Assembly (NCBI GenBank): GCA_009731375.1
Contig: BJOX01000005.1
Coordinates: 1,162,290 to 1,226,289 of the forward strand
From: Paulinella micropora
Taxonomy: Eukaryota > Cercozoa > Imbricatea > Euglyphida
Direction: 5' to 3'
Length of the DNA stretch: 64,000 nt
A model generated the notes under the pieces. The model worked only from the letters and a program-made list of their open reading frames with translations, was not told where the DNA came from and searched no databases. The translations under genes and the position numbers were made by a program. This document shows positions 25,400 through 64,000 of this stretch, in pieces (position 1 is the stretch's first letter; each line of letters opens with the position of its first letter).

Positions 25400-26623
25400 G
25401 GATGGATAGATGGATGGATAGATGGATGGATAGATGGATAGATAGATAGATAGATAGATAGGTTAAAAAAAAAGGAAAGAAAGAAAGAAAGAAAGAACGG
25501 AAAAGAAAGAAAGCAACAAGAAAAGAAAAGAAAGAAAAGAAAAGAAAAAAAAAGAAGGAAAGGAAAGGAAAGAAAAGAAAAGAAAGGAGAGACCACTGCA
25601 AGGGCTTGACACGAAACACGCCGTGGCTGAGCCGCTCTTCACCCAGGGCAGACAGAAGCTCCAGCACGAGCCTGATGTATGACGTCTTTACTTTGCCACT
25701 GGCATGTTTGCACAGGATTTGCAAGTGCTTAGCATGGCACTCAGTCATCAAGGAATTTACNNNNNNNNNNNNNNNNNNNNNNNNNNNNNNNNNNNNNNNN
25801 NNNNNNNNNNNNNNNNNNNNNNNNNNNNNNNNNNNNNNNNNNNNNNNNNNNNNNNNNNNNNNNNNNNNNNNNNNNNNNNNNNNNNNNNNNNNNNNNNNNN
25901 NNNNNNNNNNNNNNNNNNNNNNNNNNNNNNNNNNNNNNNNNNNNNNNNNNNNNNNNNNNNNNNNNNNNNNNNNNNNNNNNNNNNNNNNNNNNNNNNNNNN
26001 NNNNNNNNNNNNNNNNNNNNNNNNNNNNNNNNNNNNNNNNNNNNNNNNNNNNNNNNNNNNNNNNNNNNNNNNNNNNNNNNNNNNNNNNNNNNNNNNNNNN
26101 NNNNNNNNNNNNNNNNNNNNNNNNNNNNNNNNNNNNNNNNNNNNNNNNNNNNNNNNNNNNNNNNNNNNNNNNNNNNNNNNNNNNNNNNNNNNNNNNNNNN
26201 NNNNNNNNNNNNNNNNNNNNNNNNNNNNNNNNNNNNNNNNNNNNNNNNNNNNNNNNNNNNNNNNNNNNNNNNNNNNNNNNNNNNNNNNNNNNNNNNNNNN
26301 NNNNNNNNNNNNNNNNNNNNNNNNNNNNNNNNNNNNNNNNNNNNNNNNNNNNNNNNNNNNNNNNNNNNNNNNNNNNNNNNNNNNNNNNNNNNNNNNNNNN
26401 NNNNNNNNNNNNNNNNNNNNNNNNNNNNNNNNNNNNNNNNNNNNNNNNNNNNNNNNNNNNNNNNNNNNNNNNNNNNNNNNNNNNNNNNNNNNNNNNNNNN
26501 NNNNNNNNNNNNNNNNNNNNNNNNNNNNNNNNNNNCAATGAAAATACTGGTGGCACCGACGGGAATCGAACTGGCGACAGGGCCCAGATGGTAGAACTTG
26601 ACCACTGGGCTATCACGGTGTCC

Positions 26624-26682
<59 letters not shown>

Positions 26683-26722
26683 TAATAATAATAATGATAA
26701 TAATAATAATAACAACAACAAC

Positions 26723-26754
<32 letters not shown>

Positions 26755-26797
26755 GAAATAATAAATAATAAATAAATAAATAAATAAATAAATAATA

Positions 26798-26852
<55 letters not shown>

Positions 26853-26872
26853 TGATGATAATAATGATGATG

Positions 26873-26917
<45 letters not shown>

Positions 26918-26960
26918 TTAATAATAATAATAACAACAACAATAATAACAATATATATGC

Positions 26961-27034
<74 letters not shown>

Positions 27035-27228
27035 TAGTAATAATAATAATAATGTGTATCTCCTGCCAATTGCTGAGCCAAAAGGCCATGTGCATCCAGT
27101 CCTCCATTCCATAAGGAAAGTCTCCATACCAATCGGTGGAATAAAGGAAGTGACGGCATAGAACATTACTCTAGGAGCTTTATACCAATCAGCCCATTGA
27201 AATAATAATAATAATAATGATAATAATA

Positions 27229-27275
<47 letters not shown>

Positions 27276-27282
27276 AATAATA

Positions 27283-27338
<56 letters not shown>

Positions 27339-27354
27339 TAACAACAACAACAAC

Positions 27355-27412
<58 letters not shown>

Positions 27413-27465
27413 CTAATAATAACAATAACAACAACAACAACAATAGTAATGATAATAATAATAAC

Positions 27466-27512
<47 letters not shown>

Positions 27513-27528
27513 TAATAATAACAAAAAC

Positions 27529-27596
<68 letters not shown>

Positions 27597-27829
27597 GACC
27601 ATGGTCTCAGGTTCGGCCTTGTGCTTGAGCAGCTGCTTAAAGAGCTGCTCAGCGTCGCGTGGATTGTCAATTTTCTTCTCCCCGCTCTTGAGTTTATCCA
27701 AGAAAGATGGGGTGCGCTTGAAACCAGACCCACTCGAGCTCCCTCCTGTCCCTTTGCCTCCCCCTCTGTGCATTGCGGCTCCTCTCCTGTCTGCTCCAGC
27801 ACGCTGTTTGCCTTGGTTGCCTGGCTTGT
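12986..27829 (-). CDS. Giant ZNFX1/Hrr1-type SF1 helicase - NFX1 zinc finger - triple CbxX/CfxQ AAA protein
   Basis: A multi-exon gene transcribed leftwards. Exons I can place (high to low): 27829-27600, about 25760-25597, 25321-25163, 25016-24977, 24717-24583, 24416-24372, 24236-24180, (one not found), 22976-22916, 22772-22680, 22615-22132, 21891-21793, 21646-21584, 21324-20475, 20094-19933, 19757-19566, 19498-18614, 18462-17832, 16968-12986. Most junctions are GT-AG and keep phase. Domain order is helical N-terminus, RNA-helicase core with Walker A GPPGTGK, NFX1 Cys/His fingers, coiled coil, three AAA modules and a UBA-like helical tail. ZNFX1/Hrr1 helicases act in RNAi-linked silencing and RNA surveillance. 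As far as I recall, similar helicase-zinc finger-AAA fusions occur in fungi and other protists. Frameshifts (often one extra base in a homopolymer) and premature stops (19659, 18160, 16669, 14008, 13897) mean it is either a pseudogene or contains sequencing errors. The start codon is not identified. Confidence 0.85.
13500..14240 (-). other. AAA-3 domain (CbxX/CfxQ type) with two TAA stops
   Basis: Walker A FLGDPGTGKTTIARKMG (about 14110-14060), then DDLN, TAA, VKASDLITGYTGQ, Walker B GGVLFVDEAY, TAA, LEP, then LLVILAGYEQDMEDML, PGLKSRFAERI and the lid GFGNGRDVVTWAQ. The stops at 14008-14010 and 13897-13899 sit inside otherwise well conserved text, and both are compatible with CAA. Confidence 0.92.
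14480..14945 (-). other. AAA-2 domain (CbxX/CfxQ type), damaged Walker A
   Basis: Reads NRVFLGNP, then after one extra T (about 14923) GTGKITVASIYGRLL. The Walker A Thr is Ile here (GKI instead of GKT). Walker B is CVLVIDEAYSF, then RAVILAGYREEMERML. An extra A in a run of seven (about 14560) shifts the frame before NPGLARRFQLENTF. A charged linker with RTGFGNARAVNAFFDTVRAR (15280-15150), the usual AAA lid, precedes it and belongs to AAA-1. Confidence 0.9.
15640..16160 (-). other. AAA-1 domain (CbxX/CfxQ type)
   Basis: Walker A DPGTGKTT (about 16105-16080), Walker B GGVIFIDEAYSL (about 15940-15900), sensor-1 region LVWVLAGYKKDMEKLF and arginine-finger region GLPSRFALRFHF. AAA+ proteins of this family (relatives of bacterial CbbX and SpoVK) work as ring ATPases. 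All key residues are present in this copy. A frameshift near 16150 lies just before it. Confidence 0.92.
16977..17700. repeat. Intron with (ACT)n array
   Basis: Triplet ACT/ACTATC/GTA arrays at about 17218-17650, in the intron between the coiled-coil exon and the AAA exon. Long Thr/Leu/Ser/Val reading frames here are artefacts. Confidence 0.85.
17832..18462 (-). CDS. Helicase-AAA gene, coiled-coil exon with TAG and frameshift
   Basis: Begins GQCHVRLSKRCALCQQQ (last Cys pair) and continues as a long Glu/Lys/Gln/Arg coiled coil. TAG at 18160-18162 interrupts it, and the same frame stays open beyond. Near 18040 the frame shifts to one that reads YYNLVLSNGFVRPLPSEPLP and ends HHTVLYEC before GTGTTT. 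In that reading the following exon joins in phase. The globular domain after the coil is unrecognised. Confidence 0.75.
18614..19498 (-). CDS. Helicase-AAA gene, motifs IV-VI and NFX1 zinc-finger exon
   Basis: 885 bp fully open. It starts VFVKHENPEA, then ITILTPYLGQLSEIRRAL (motif IV), NFQGEEADVIIISMVRSN (motif V) and ERVDVLLSRARLAQFIVGN (motif VI, with Ser-Arg-Ala-Arg). Next comes a Cys/His region with CMAELPCGHRCPLQCHP, the NFX1-type finger pattern (L-x-CGH-x-C-x3-CH), and further Cys pairs to CPRAQHTH. It splices at GTCTCT in phase 0. Confidence 0.95.
19505..19562. repeat. (GATA)n intron microsatellite
   Basis: Short intron between two helicase exons, almost entirely GATA on the plus strand (CTAT on the coding strand), so it supplies a pyrimidine-rich CTAT tract up to the TAG acceptor. 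Confidence 0.9.
19566..19757 (-). CDS. Helicase-AAA gene, SLFERL exon with in-frame TGA
   Basis: 64 codons: DMSLFERLVLARS, then VTLKVQHRM, TGA, PEISRVIRETIYPDLQDH. The family motif is QHRMRPEI, so the stop (19659-19661) replaces the conserved Arg. CGA to TGA is one C-to-T change. The rest of the exon is intact and both splice sites are good. Confidence 0.9.
19933..20094 (-). CDS. Helicase-AAA gene, motif II and III exon
   Basis: 54 codons, phase 0 at both ends. It contains VVLVEEAGEILEAH (Walker B variant, EEAG rather than DEAA, typical for ZNFX1-type proteins) and IMIGDHQQLRP (motif III, GD-x-x-QL). Confidence 0.95.
20168..20330. repeat. (CA)n and (GA)n intron repeats
   Basis: CA, then GA dinucleotide runs in the intron between the motif Ia and motif II exons. 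Confidence 0.9.
20475..21324 (-). CDS. Helicase-AAA gene, motif Ia exon with charged insert and two frameshifts
   Basis: Opens TYIGVQIVKAML and contains CFTNHALDSFLESLLD (motif Ia region). The frame then breaks near 21022 and resumes in another frame as ALDLGKNLKWWRTIVKFLE followed by an acidic/basic run from CTTT/CTC repeats. It changes frame again near 20880 and ends ATIIGCTTVAAAKSLELKE, the segment just before the DEAD-like motif in this family. The exon is bounded by a TAG acceptor at 21325 and GTATGT donor at 20474. No canonical intron explains the frame changes. Confidence 0.85.
21459..21580. repeat. (CT)n and GTGC-rich intron repeats
   Basis: CT run followed by GTGCGTGTG-like sequence just inside the donor of the Walker A exon. 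Confidence 0.9.
21584..21891 (-). CDS. Helicase-AAA gene, Walker A exons
   Basis: Exon 21891-21793 (33 codons) leads into exon 21646-21584, which encodes exactly ALQLALDKSVVLVQGPPGTG plus Lys. This is the SF1 motif I (Walker A) of UPF1-like helicases, Q-motif side included. The intron between them has CTAT and TA microsatellites; the intron after has (CT)n. Confidence 0.95.
22132..22615 (-). CDS. Helicase-AAA gene exon, beta-rich domain before the core, with +1 frameshift
   Basis: 484 bp from acceptor GTAG (22616) to donor GTGATC. It encodes the region that in ZNFX1 precedes Walker A: VLRVGTLVVFVDVE, then a beta-rich stretch ending LGEVLVHLGQ. The frame breaks at a run of seven T (about 22548). 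Deleting one T joins GIAQDFF to EKGAGRRVLRVG, so a homopolymer insertion is the simplest explanation. Confidence 0.85.
22680..22976 (-). CDS. Helicase-AAA gene exons with QFRLLRED motif
   Basis: Exon 22976-22916 encodes QFRLLREDLIGPMREEL, the most characteristic ZNFX1/Hrr1 motif (QFRLLRED-x-x-x-PLR). Exon 22772-22680 encodes 31 residues ending TEIDFKPQPHFKVQ. Both are followed by GTATATATG or GTATGTATG donors. Confidence 0.9.
23755..23801 (-). CDS. Possible missing exon of the helicase-AAA gene
   Basis: After acceptor TAAG at 23802, the phase-0 reading gives AFLSATCGSEYISNL, where the family has a PFLR-x-N-like block. No GT donor follows before a TGA, so the exon is doubtful. Its 5' edge is copied in tandem at 23870-24090, as for other true exons here, which argues that the acceptor is real. 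Confidence 0.35.
23803..24095. repeat. Tandem array of exon 5' edge plus (ATAC)n
   Basis: Three further copies (about 23870-23908, 23962-23992, 24057-24095) of the edge at 23775-23805, each followed by a CATACATA run of variable length. Confidence 0.85.
24180..24416 (-). CDS. Helicase-AAA gene, two exons leading into the ZNFX1 signature
   Basis: Exons 24416-24372 (15 codons, Arg-rich) and 24236-24180 (19 codons). The second encodes NFREIGIAPTSSELMCDEE, matching the FR-x-I-x-I-x-PT-x-x-EL block that precedes the helicase core in ZNFX1/Hrr1 proteins. Donors are GTATGTATG and GTAGGTATG. Confidence 0.85.
24583..24717 (-). CDS. Helicase-AAA gene exon with apparent GC donor
   Basis: 135 bp, phase 0 to phase 0, Ser/Asn/Met-rich. 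There is no GT after the exon; the best donor is CAG followed by GCATGA, a GC-AG intron. A partial copy of its 5' edge lies upstream at about 24845-24893. Confidence 0.65.
24735..24965. repeat. (ATAAG)n pentanucleotide array
   Basis: AAGAT pentamers at 24741-24835, then a partial exon copy and ATAAC/ATGAC-like pentamers. All within an intron. Confidence 0.9.
24977..25760 (-). CDS. Helicase-AAA gene, exons for helical N-terminal region
   Basis: Three exons: about 25760 (cut by the gap) to 25597, 25321-25163 and 25016-24977. Phases fit (exon 1 ends in two bases of a His codon; exon 2 ends AG, completed by G). They encode armadillo-like helices, for example SYIRLVLELLSALGEERLSH and VPDFLRQVLTDLETKRMQD, then ACRVAQLLQ. 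Introns are GATA/GGTA and GAAA microsatellites. Confidence 0.75.
25321..25592. repeat. GGTA/GATA and GAAA microsatellites in an intron
   Basis: TAGG, GATA and GGAT runs (25321-25460), then purine GAAA/GGAAA runs (25465-25590). They make up the whole intron. Confidence 0.92.
25761..26535. other. Assembly gap, 775 N
   Basis: Run of N inside an intron of the helicase-AAA gene, next to a tRNA-like repeat head. Confidence 0.99.
26536..26622 (-). repeat. tRNA-derived SINE head (or tRNA pseudogene)
   Basis: Read on the minus strand, it starts GGACACCGTGATAGCCCAG, with an A box (TAGCCCAGTGG) and, 30-40 bp on, a B box (GTTCGATTCCC). The acceptor arms pair only partly (about 5 of 7), so it is not a good functional tRNA. 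It continues towards the gap with ATTTTCATTG, the same word that starts module E2 at 1641. A SINE head with internal RNA polymerase III promoter is the best reading. Confidence 0.75.
26623..27052. repeat. (ATT/AAT)n microsatellite
   Basis: AAT run with AAC and GAT interruptions, within the intron. Confidence 0.95.
27053..27203 (-). repeat. Dispersed repeat module E1, reverse copy
   Basis: Reverse complement of 135-317 over about 150 bp, bordered on both sides by AAT repeats. Confidence 0.85.
27204..27597. repeat. (AAT)n microsatellite
   Basis: AAT run reaching the donor site of the probable N-terminal exon at 27600. Confidence 0.95.
27600..27829 (-). CDS. Helicase-AAA gene, probable N-terminal exon
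   Basis: Open from acceptor GGCAG (27830) to ATG followed by GTCTTA at 27600. It encodes a basic Gly-rich stretch, then SFLDKLKSGEKKIDNPRDAE, a charged helical segment. The intron that follows is (ATT)n plus the composite repeat and gap. Upstream, 28326-27955 could encode a Pro/Ser-only extension from a GAA-type repeat. I do not trust that as coding. Confidence 0.55.
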
Positions 27830-27957
27830 CTGCCAAAAAGATTCAGACGCACAAAAAATCGCGCAGACACAGACACAGACACAGACACAACAGTATCCAG
27901 CTTGAGTATGTGTCAGGAGGAGGCGAGGAGAAAGCGGAAGAGAAAGAGGAGGCCCTA

Positions 27958-28292
27958 GGGAGAAGAAGAAGAAGAAGAAGAAGAAGGACTCCGAGAAGGA
28001 GAAGGAGAAGAAGGAGAAGGACAAGAAGAAGGAGAAGAAGAAGAAGAAGAAGAAGAAAGAAGAAAGAAGAAAGAAGAAGGAAGAAGGAAGAAAGAAGAAG
28101 GAAGAAAGAAGAAGGAAGAAGAAGAAGAAGAAGAAGAAGAAGAAGAAGGAGGAGGAGGAGGAGGAGGAGAAGGAGAAGGAGGAGAAGGAGGAGAAGGAGG
28201 AGGAGAAGAAGGAGAAGAAGAAGAAGAAGAAGAAGGAGGAGGAGGAGGAGAAGAAGAAGAAGAAGAAGAAGGAGGAGGAGGAGGAGAAGAAC
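27958..28292. repeat. Polypurine GAA/GGA tract
   Basis: About 330 bp of almost uninterrupted purine (GAA, GGA, GAAA) on the plus strand. Reading frames here are Arg/Lys/Glu or Ser/Pro runs and are not trusted. Confidence 0.92.
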
Positions 28293-28390
28293 CGGGTCCC
28301 CCTCCCATAGCTTCAGACGGTAACACATCGTCGTTCTTCCTCTGGCCGAGGATGCACAGAATCTAACGCTGTACCATCCGGGGAAGAATA

Positions 28391-28472
28391 TGCGTGCACA
28401 CACACACACATACCACACACACACACAAACACACACACACACACACACACACACAAATACACACAGACACAA
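28391..28472. repeat. (CA)n microsatellite
   Basis: CA run with CAAA and TACC interruptions. Confidence 0.92.
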
Positions 28473-28552
28473 CACCACCATCATGCTCTTTTCAATGGGG
28501 GTCCCTGACGTACATTCACCTTGAAACGACGGCGGCCCGGCCTGACTAATGA

Positions 28553-29580
<1,028 letters not shown>

Positions 29581-29939
29581 TCATCACATGATCATCATCA
29601 AAATGGTGATGGTGATGTTGGTAATGATGATGATCATGATCAACATCATCATCAAAATCATTATCACGGTGACCAGCACCACCACTATCAAATCCAACAT
29701 TACAATCATCATCATCATCCATCATCACCACCACCGCCACCACCATCACCAAATCCAACTTTACTTTCTTCTTTCTTTCAGTTTCTTCTTACACTTCACG
29801 TTGTTGTTTGATTGTTGACGATGATAAAAGTAATGTTGGATTTGGTGAAGTGGTGGTGGTGGTGGTGGTGATGATGATGATGATGATATGATGATTATGA
29901 CGACGACCTTTCCTTGTCAGTTCTTTCCCCTCTTCTTGT

Positions 29940-31165
29940 TTGATGTATTGCTTAGTGTAGCTTGTTGCTGGTTGCTTGCTTGTTGCTTGTCGCTTTTAGT
30001 TTCTTTTACACTTTACCCTTTGATTGTTTGATGGTTGATGACTATTCTAGTAAGTTTTGATTTGGTGGTGGTGGTGGGATGCTGATGATGATGAGATGAC
30101 CTATCCTTGTCAACTCTCTTTGTGTTTGGTATTGCTTGGTATTCCTTGAACGCTGGTCGTTTGCGGCTTGTTGCCTGTTGCTTGTTGCTTGTCTTGTCGC
30201 TTGTTGCTTGTCGCTTGTCGCTTGTCGCTTGTTGTTTGTCGCTTGTCGCCTGTTGTTTATTGTTGATTCTGTTGTCGTCTGTTGCTTGTTCGCGGCCATT
30301 GCTTCTTGTTGTTTGTTGCTTGTTGCTTTCCGAGCCTTTTCGCTTGTTGCTTGTCGCGTGCTGCATGTTTGCTGTCGCTGATTGGTTGTTGGATGTTGCT
30401 TGTCCTTTGCTAGTATCGTAGTAGTTTTTTGTTACTTGTTGCTTGTTGCTGCAGCTGGTTGTTTGTCGTCTGTTGCTTTCCGAGCCTTTTCGCTTGTTGC
30501 TTGTCGCGTGCTGCATGTTGGCTGTCGCTGATTGGTTGTTGGTTGTTGCTTGTCCTTTGCTATCGTAGTTTTTTGTTGCTTGTTGCTTGTTGCTGCAGCT
30601 GGTTGTTTGTCGCCTGTTGCTTGTCGCCTGTTGCTTGTTGCCTGTTGCTTGTTGCTTGTTGCTTGTTACTCATTCCTTTTGATTTTGTCGCTTGTTGCTT
30701 TTTTGTTGCCTGTTTTCGTGTTTTGTATCGCTTGTCGCTTGTCGCTTGTCGCTTGTTGATGCATTTTGTCTTTTATCTTTTCTTTTGTTGTCAGTTTCTT
30801 GTTATCTTCTTGTCGCTTGTCGCTTGTCGCTTGTCGTGTTGTTGATTGTCCTTTGCTAGTATCCTTTTGTTACTTGTTGTTTGTCCTTTGCTAGATCTAA
30901 TATTATTGCTTTTTGCTTGTTGCATGTTGTTTTTGTTTGTCGCTGGTTCTTGTTGCTTGTTGTTTGTTGCTTGTTATTTGTTATTTCGTAGAGTTTATAA
31001 CTTGTCTTGCTTCTTCTTGCTGGTCTGTCGCTGTGGTCACGCTTGTGGCTTGTCGGGTCGGGTCGGTTGTTAACGTTGTCGCTTTTTGCTTGAGTTGTTG
31101 CTGACTGTTTGCTGCTCGTTGGTCCGTTACTTGTGGTACACAGTTCTCGTTTGTTGTTTGTTGAT
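29940..31165. repeat. Degenerate heptamer minisatellite (TTGTTGC / TTGTCGC)
   Basis: About 1.2 kb built from a 7-bp unit reading TTGYYGC on the plus strand (GCRRCAA on the minus), with higher-order repeats: blocks around 30325-30420 and 30475-30560 match over about 80 bp. No gene. Confidence 0.85.
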
Positions 31166-31982
31166 GATTTTTTACTGCTAGTATTCTTCTTCTCATCCTC
31201 CTTCACCTCGTTTCATCCCCTGAAAGTTAACTGCCCCCCCCTCCCCCCCCATCCCCCCCTTCTGGACTTCAAAGTTTTCAATCAAAAGCAGTGACTGAGC
31301 TTAGTAATTAATTGTTTACGCAATTTTCCTGAACTTATCATTATCGGCGATATTTCAGTGGATATAAATATCAGTTACAAAAACAAATCTTTATCCATTA
31401 ATTTTCAATTGCGGTTGAAATGAACATGTGACTTCATCGGCCAGCATTATGTTGTAGCATGAATGTCTTAGTGGATTGGTGACTCTTTGAAGTGAAGTCT
31501 CCCCTTAATGATTTTTATTATTCAATAACTATTTCCTGAAGGTTAATATTAGTAAGCAAAAGCTGCTTATTGACATTGAATAAATTTATTAATAGTAAGC
31601 CTGAGGCCCTGCAGTCAACGGGCCCTGCCGGCCGCGGCTTAATAAATTCAAGTTATTAATAAAATTGAAACCGTCACCGTCGTGACTTGAAAGCCGCGGC
31701 CAGAAAAAACGGCTATATATTAATATCTGATAATAATATCATGAAGCGCCCCGCGGCAGACTTCGGTCACTTCCGAACTCACCGAACTGTCGAAAATGTG
31801 ATTGAGTGTCCGAACTGTCCATTTTATTGAAGTCGTCCAGTGGAAAACTATTTAGATAGGAGCGGAATATGTCTTAAAATTACTGACGGTAAACATTCAA
31901 CACACTCTGGCTAGATGACTGAAGAGACAAATCGGCAGGGCGCGGGGAACTGCGAACTGTTTATCCGAGCTCCAGCTGCACC
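31166..31982. other. 3' flank of the SWI3-like gene, no other feature
   Basis: Ordinary AT-rich sequence with no ORF of note. It presumably contains the 3' untranslated region of the minus-strand gene ending at 31983. Confidence 0.5.
31823..31828 (-). promoter_or_regulatory. Candidate polyadenylation signal AATAAA
   Basis: AATAAA on the minus strand about 155 bp downstream of the SWI3-like stop codon. Position is plausible; no other support. Confidence 0.3.
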
Positions 31983-63914
<31,932 letters not shown>

Positions 63915-64000
63915 CTGTCATGTATGTAATGTATGTCTATCTGCCTGAATGTCTATCTGTCTGTCTTTCTGTCTGTATTACTTGTATATATATATATACA

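Noticed and set aside
26536-26622. Functional tRNA gene
   Set aside because: A and B boxes are good, but acceptor stem pairing is poor and it runs straight into a repeat; a SINE head fits better.
27955-28326. Pro/Ser-rich N-terminal exon of the helicase gene
   Set aside because: Entirely translated from a GAA/GGA tract; no independent support for coding or for its splice site.

Overview
This window is eukaryotic nuclear DNA. Two genes with many small exons lie on the minus strand, with GT-AG introns made largely of tetranucleotide microsatellites, and the rest is retroelement debris and satellite-like sequence. The gene content (SWI3/SMARCC, a ZNFX1-type helicase fused to CbxX/CfxQ AAA domains, an R2-type LINE) rules out a bacterium. 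The style suggests a protist or microalga, perhaps a stramenopile, alveolate or similar lineage, but the species cannot be named from sequence. Six long runs of N (698-1640, 25761-26535, 32262-33129, 35560-36212, 41628-42275, 48001-48973) and three 10-N gaps (2284, 29524, 60808) interrupt it.

Layout. 1-2100: ATT microsatellites carrying a composite dispersed repeat. 2.1-8.7 kb: a decayed Gag-protease retroelement on the minus strand, followed downstream by about 3 kb of unrecognised, frameshifted coding sequence. 9.1-9.7 kb: an unrecognised minus-strand coding remnant. 10.3-11.3 kb: a reverse-transcriptase fragment. 12.99-27.8 kb: gene 1 (minus), a giant protein with N-terminal helical exons, a ZNFX1/Hrr1-type SF1 helicase, NFX1 zinc fingers, a coiled coil and three CbxX/CfxQ AAA domains. 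27.9-31.9 kb: purine, GAT and heptamer repeats. 31.98-63.9 kb (running out of the window): gene 2 (minus), a SWI3/RSC8/SMARCC chromatin-remodelling subunit, in order SWIRM, ZZ-like zinc finger, SANT, NPVMS block, KOW-like insert, alanine-rich/coiled-coil tail. An R2-type LINE sits antisense in one of its introns at 36.5-38.3 kb.

The most unusual feature is the intron architecture of gene 2, also seen in gene 1. At a dozen or more splice junctions the edge of the exon, with its donor or acceptor and adjoining microsatellite, has been copied in tandem into the intron. This gives arrays of 2 to about 14 partial exons carrying decoy splice sites. The true exons keep reading phase across every junction I could check in gene 2. 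Gene 1 and the Gag element instead carry premature stops, nearly all explainable as C-to-T changes in Gln or Arg codons, plus single-base homopolymer frameshifts. They are therefore either decaying or affected by sequencing error.

The two main genes are not obviously one pathway. SWI3 proteins are core subunits of SWI/SNF-type nucleosome remodellers. ZNFX1/Hrr1-type helicases act in small-RNA-guided silencing and RNA surveillance. They lie head-to-tail on the same strand.
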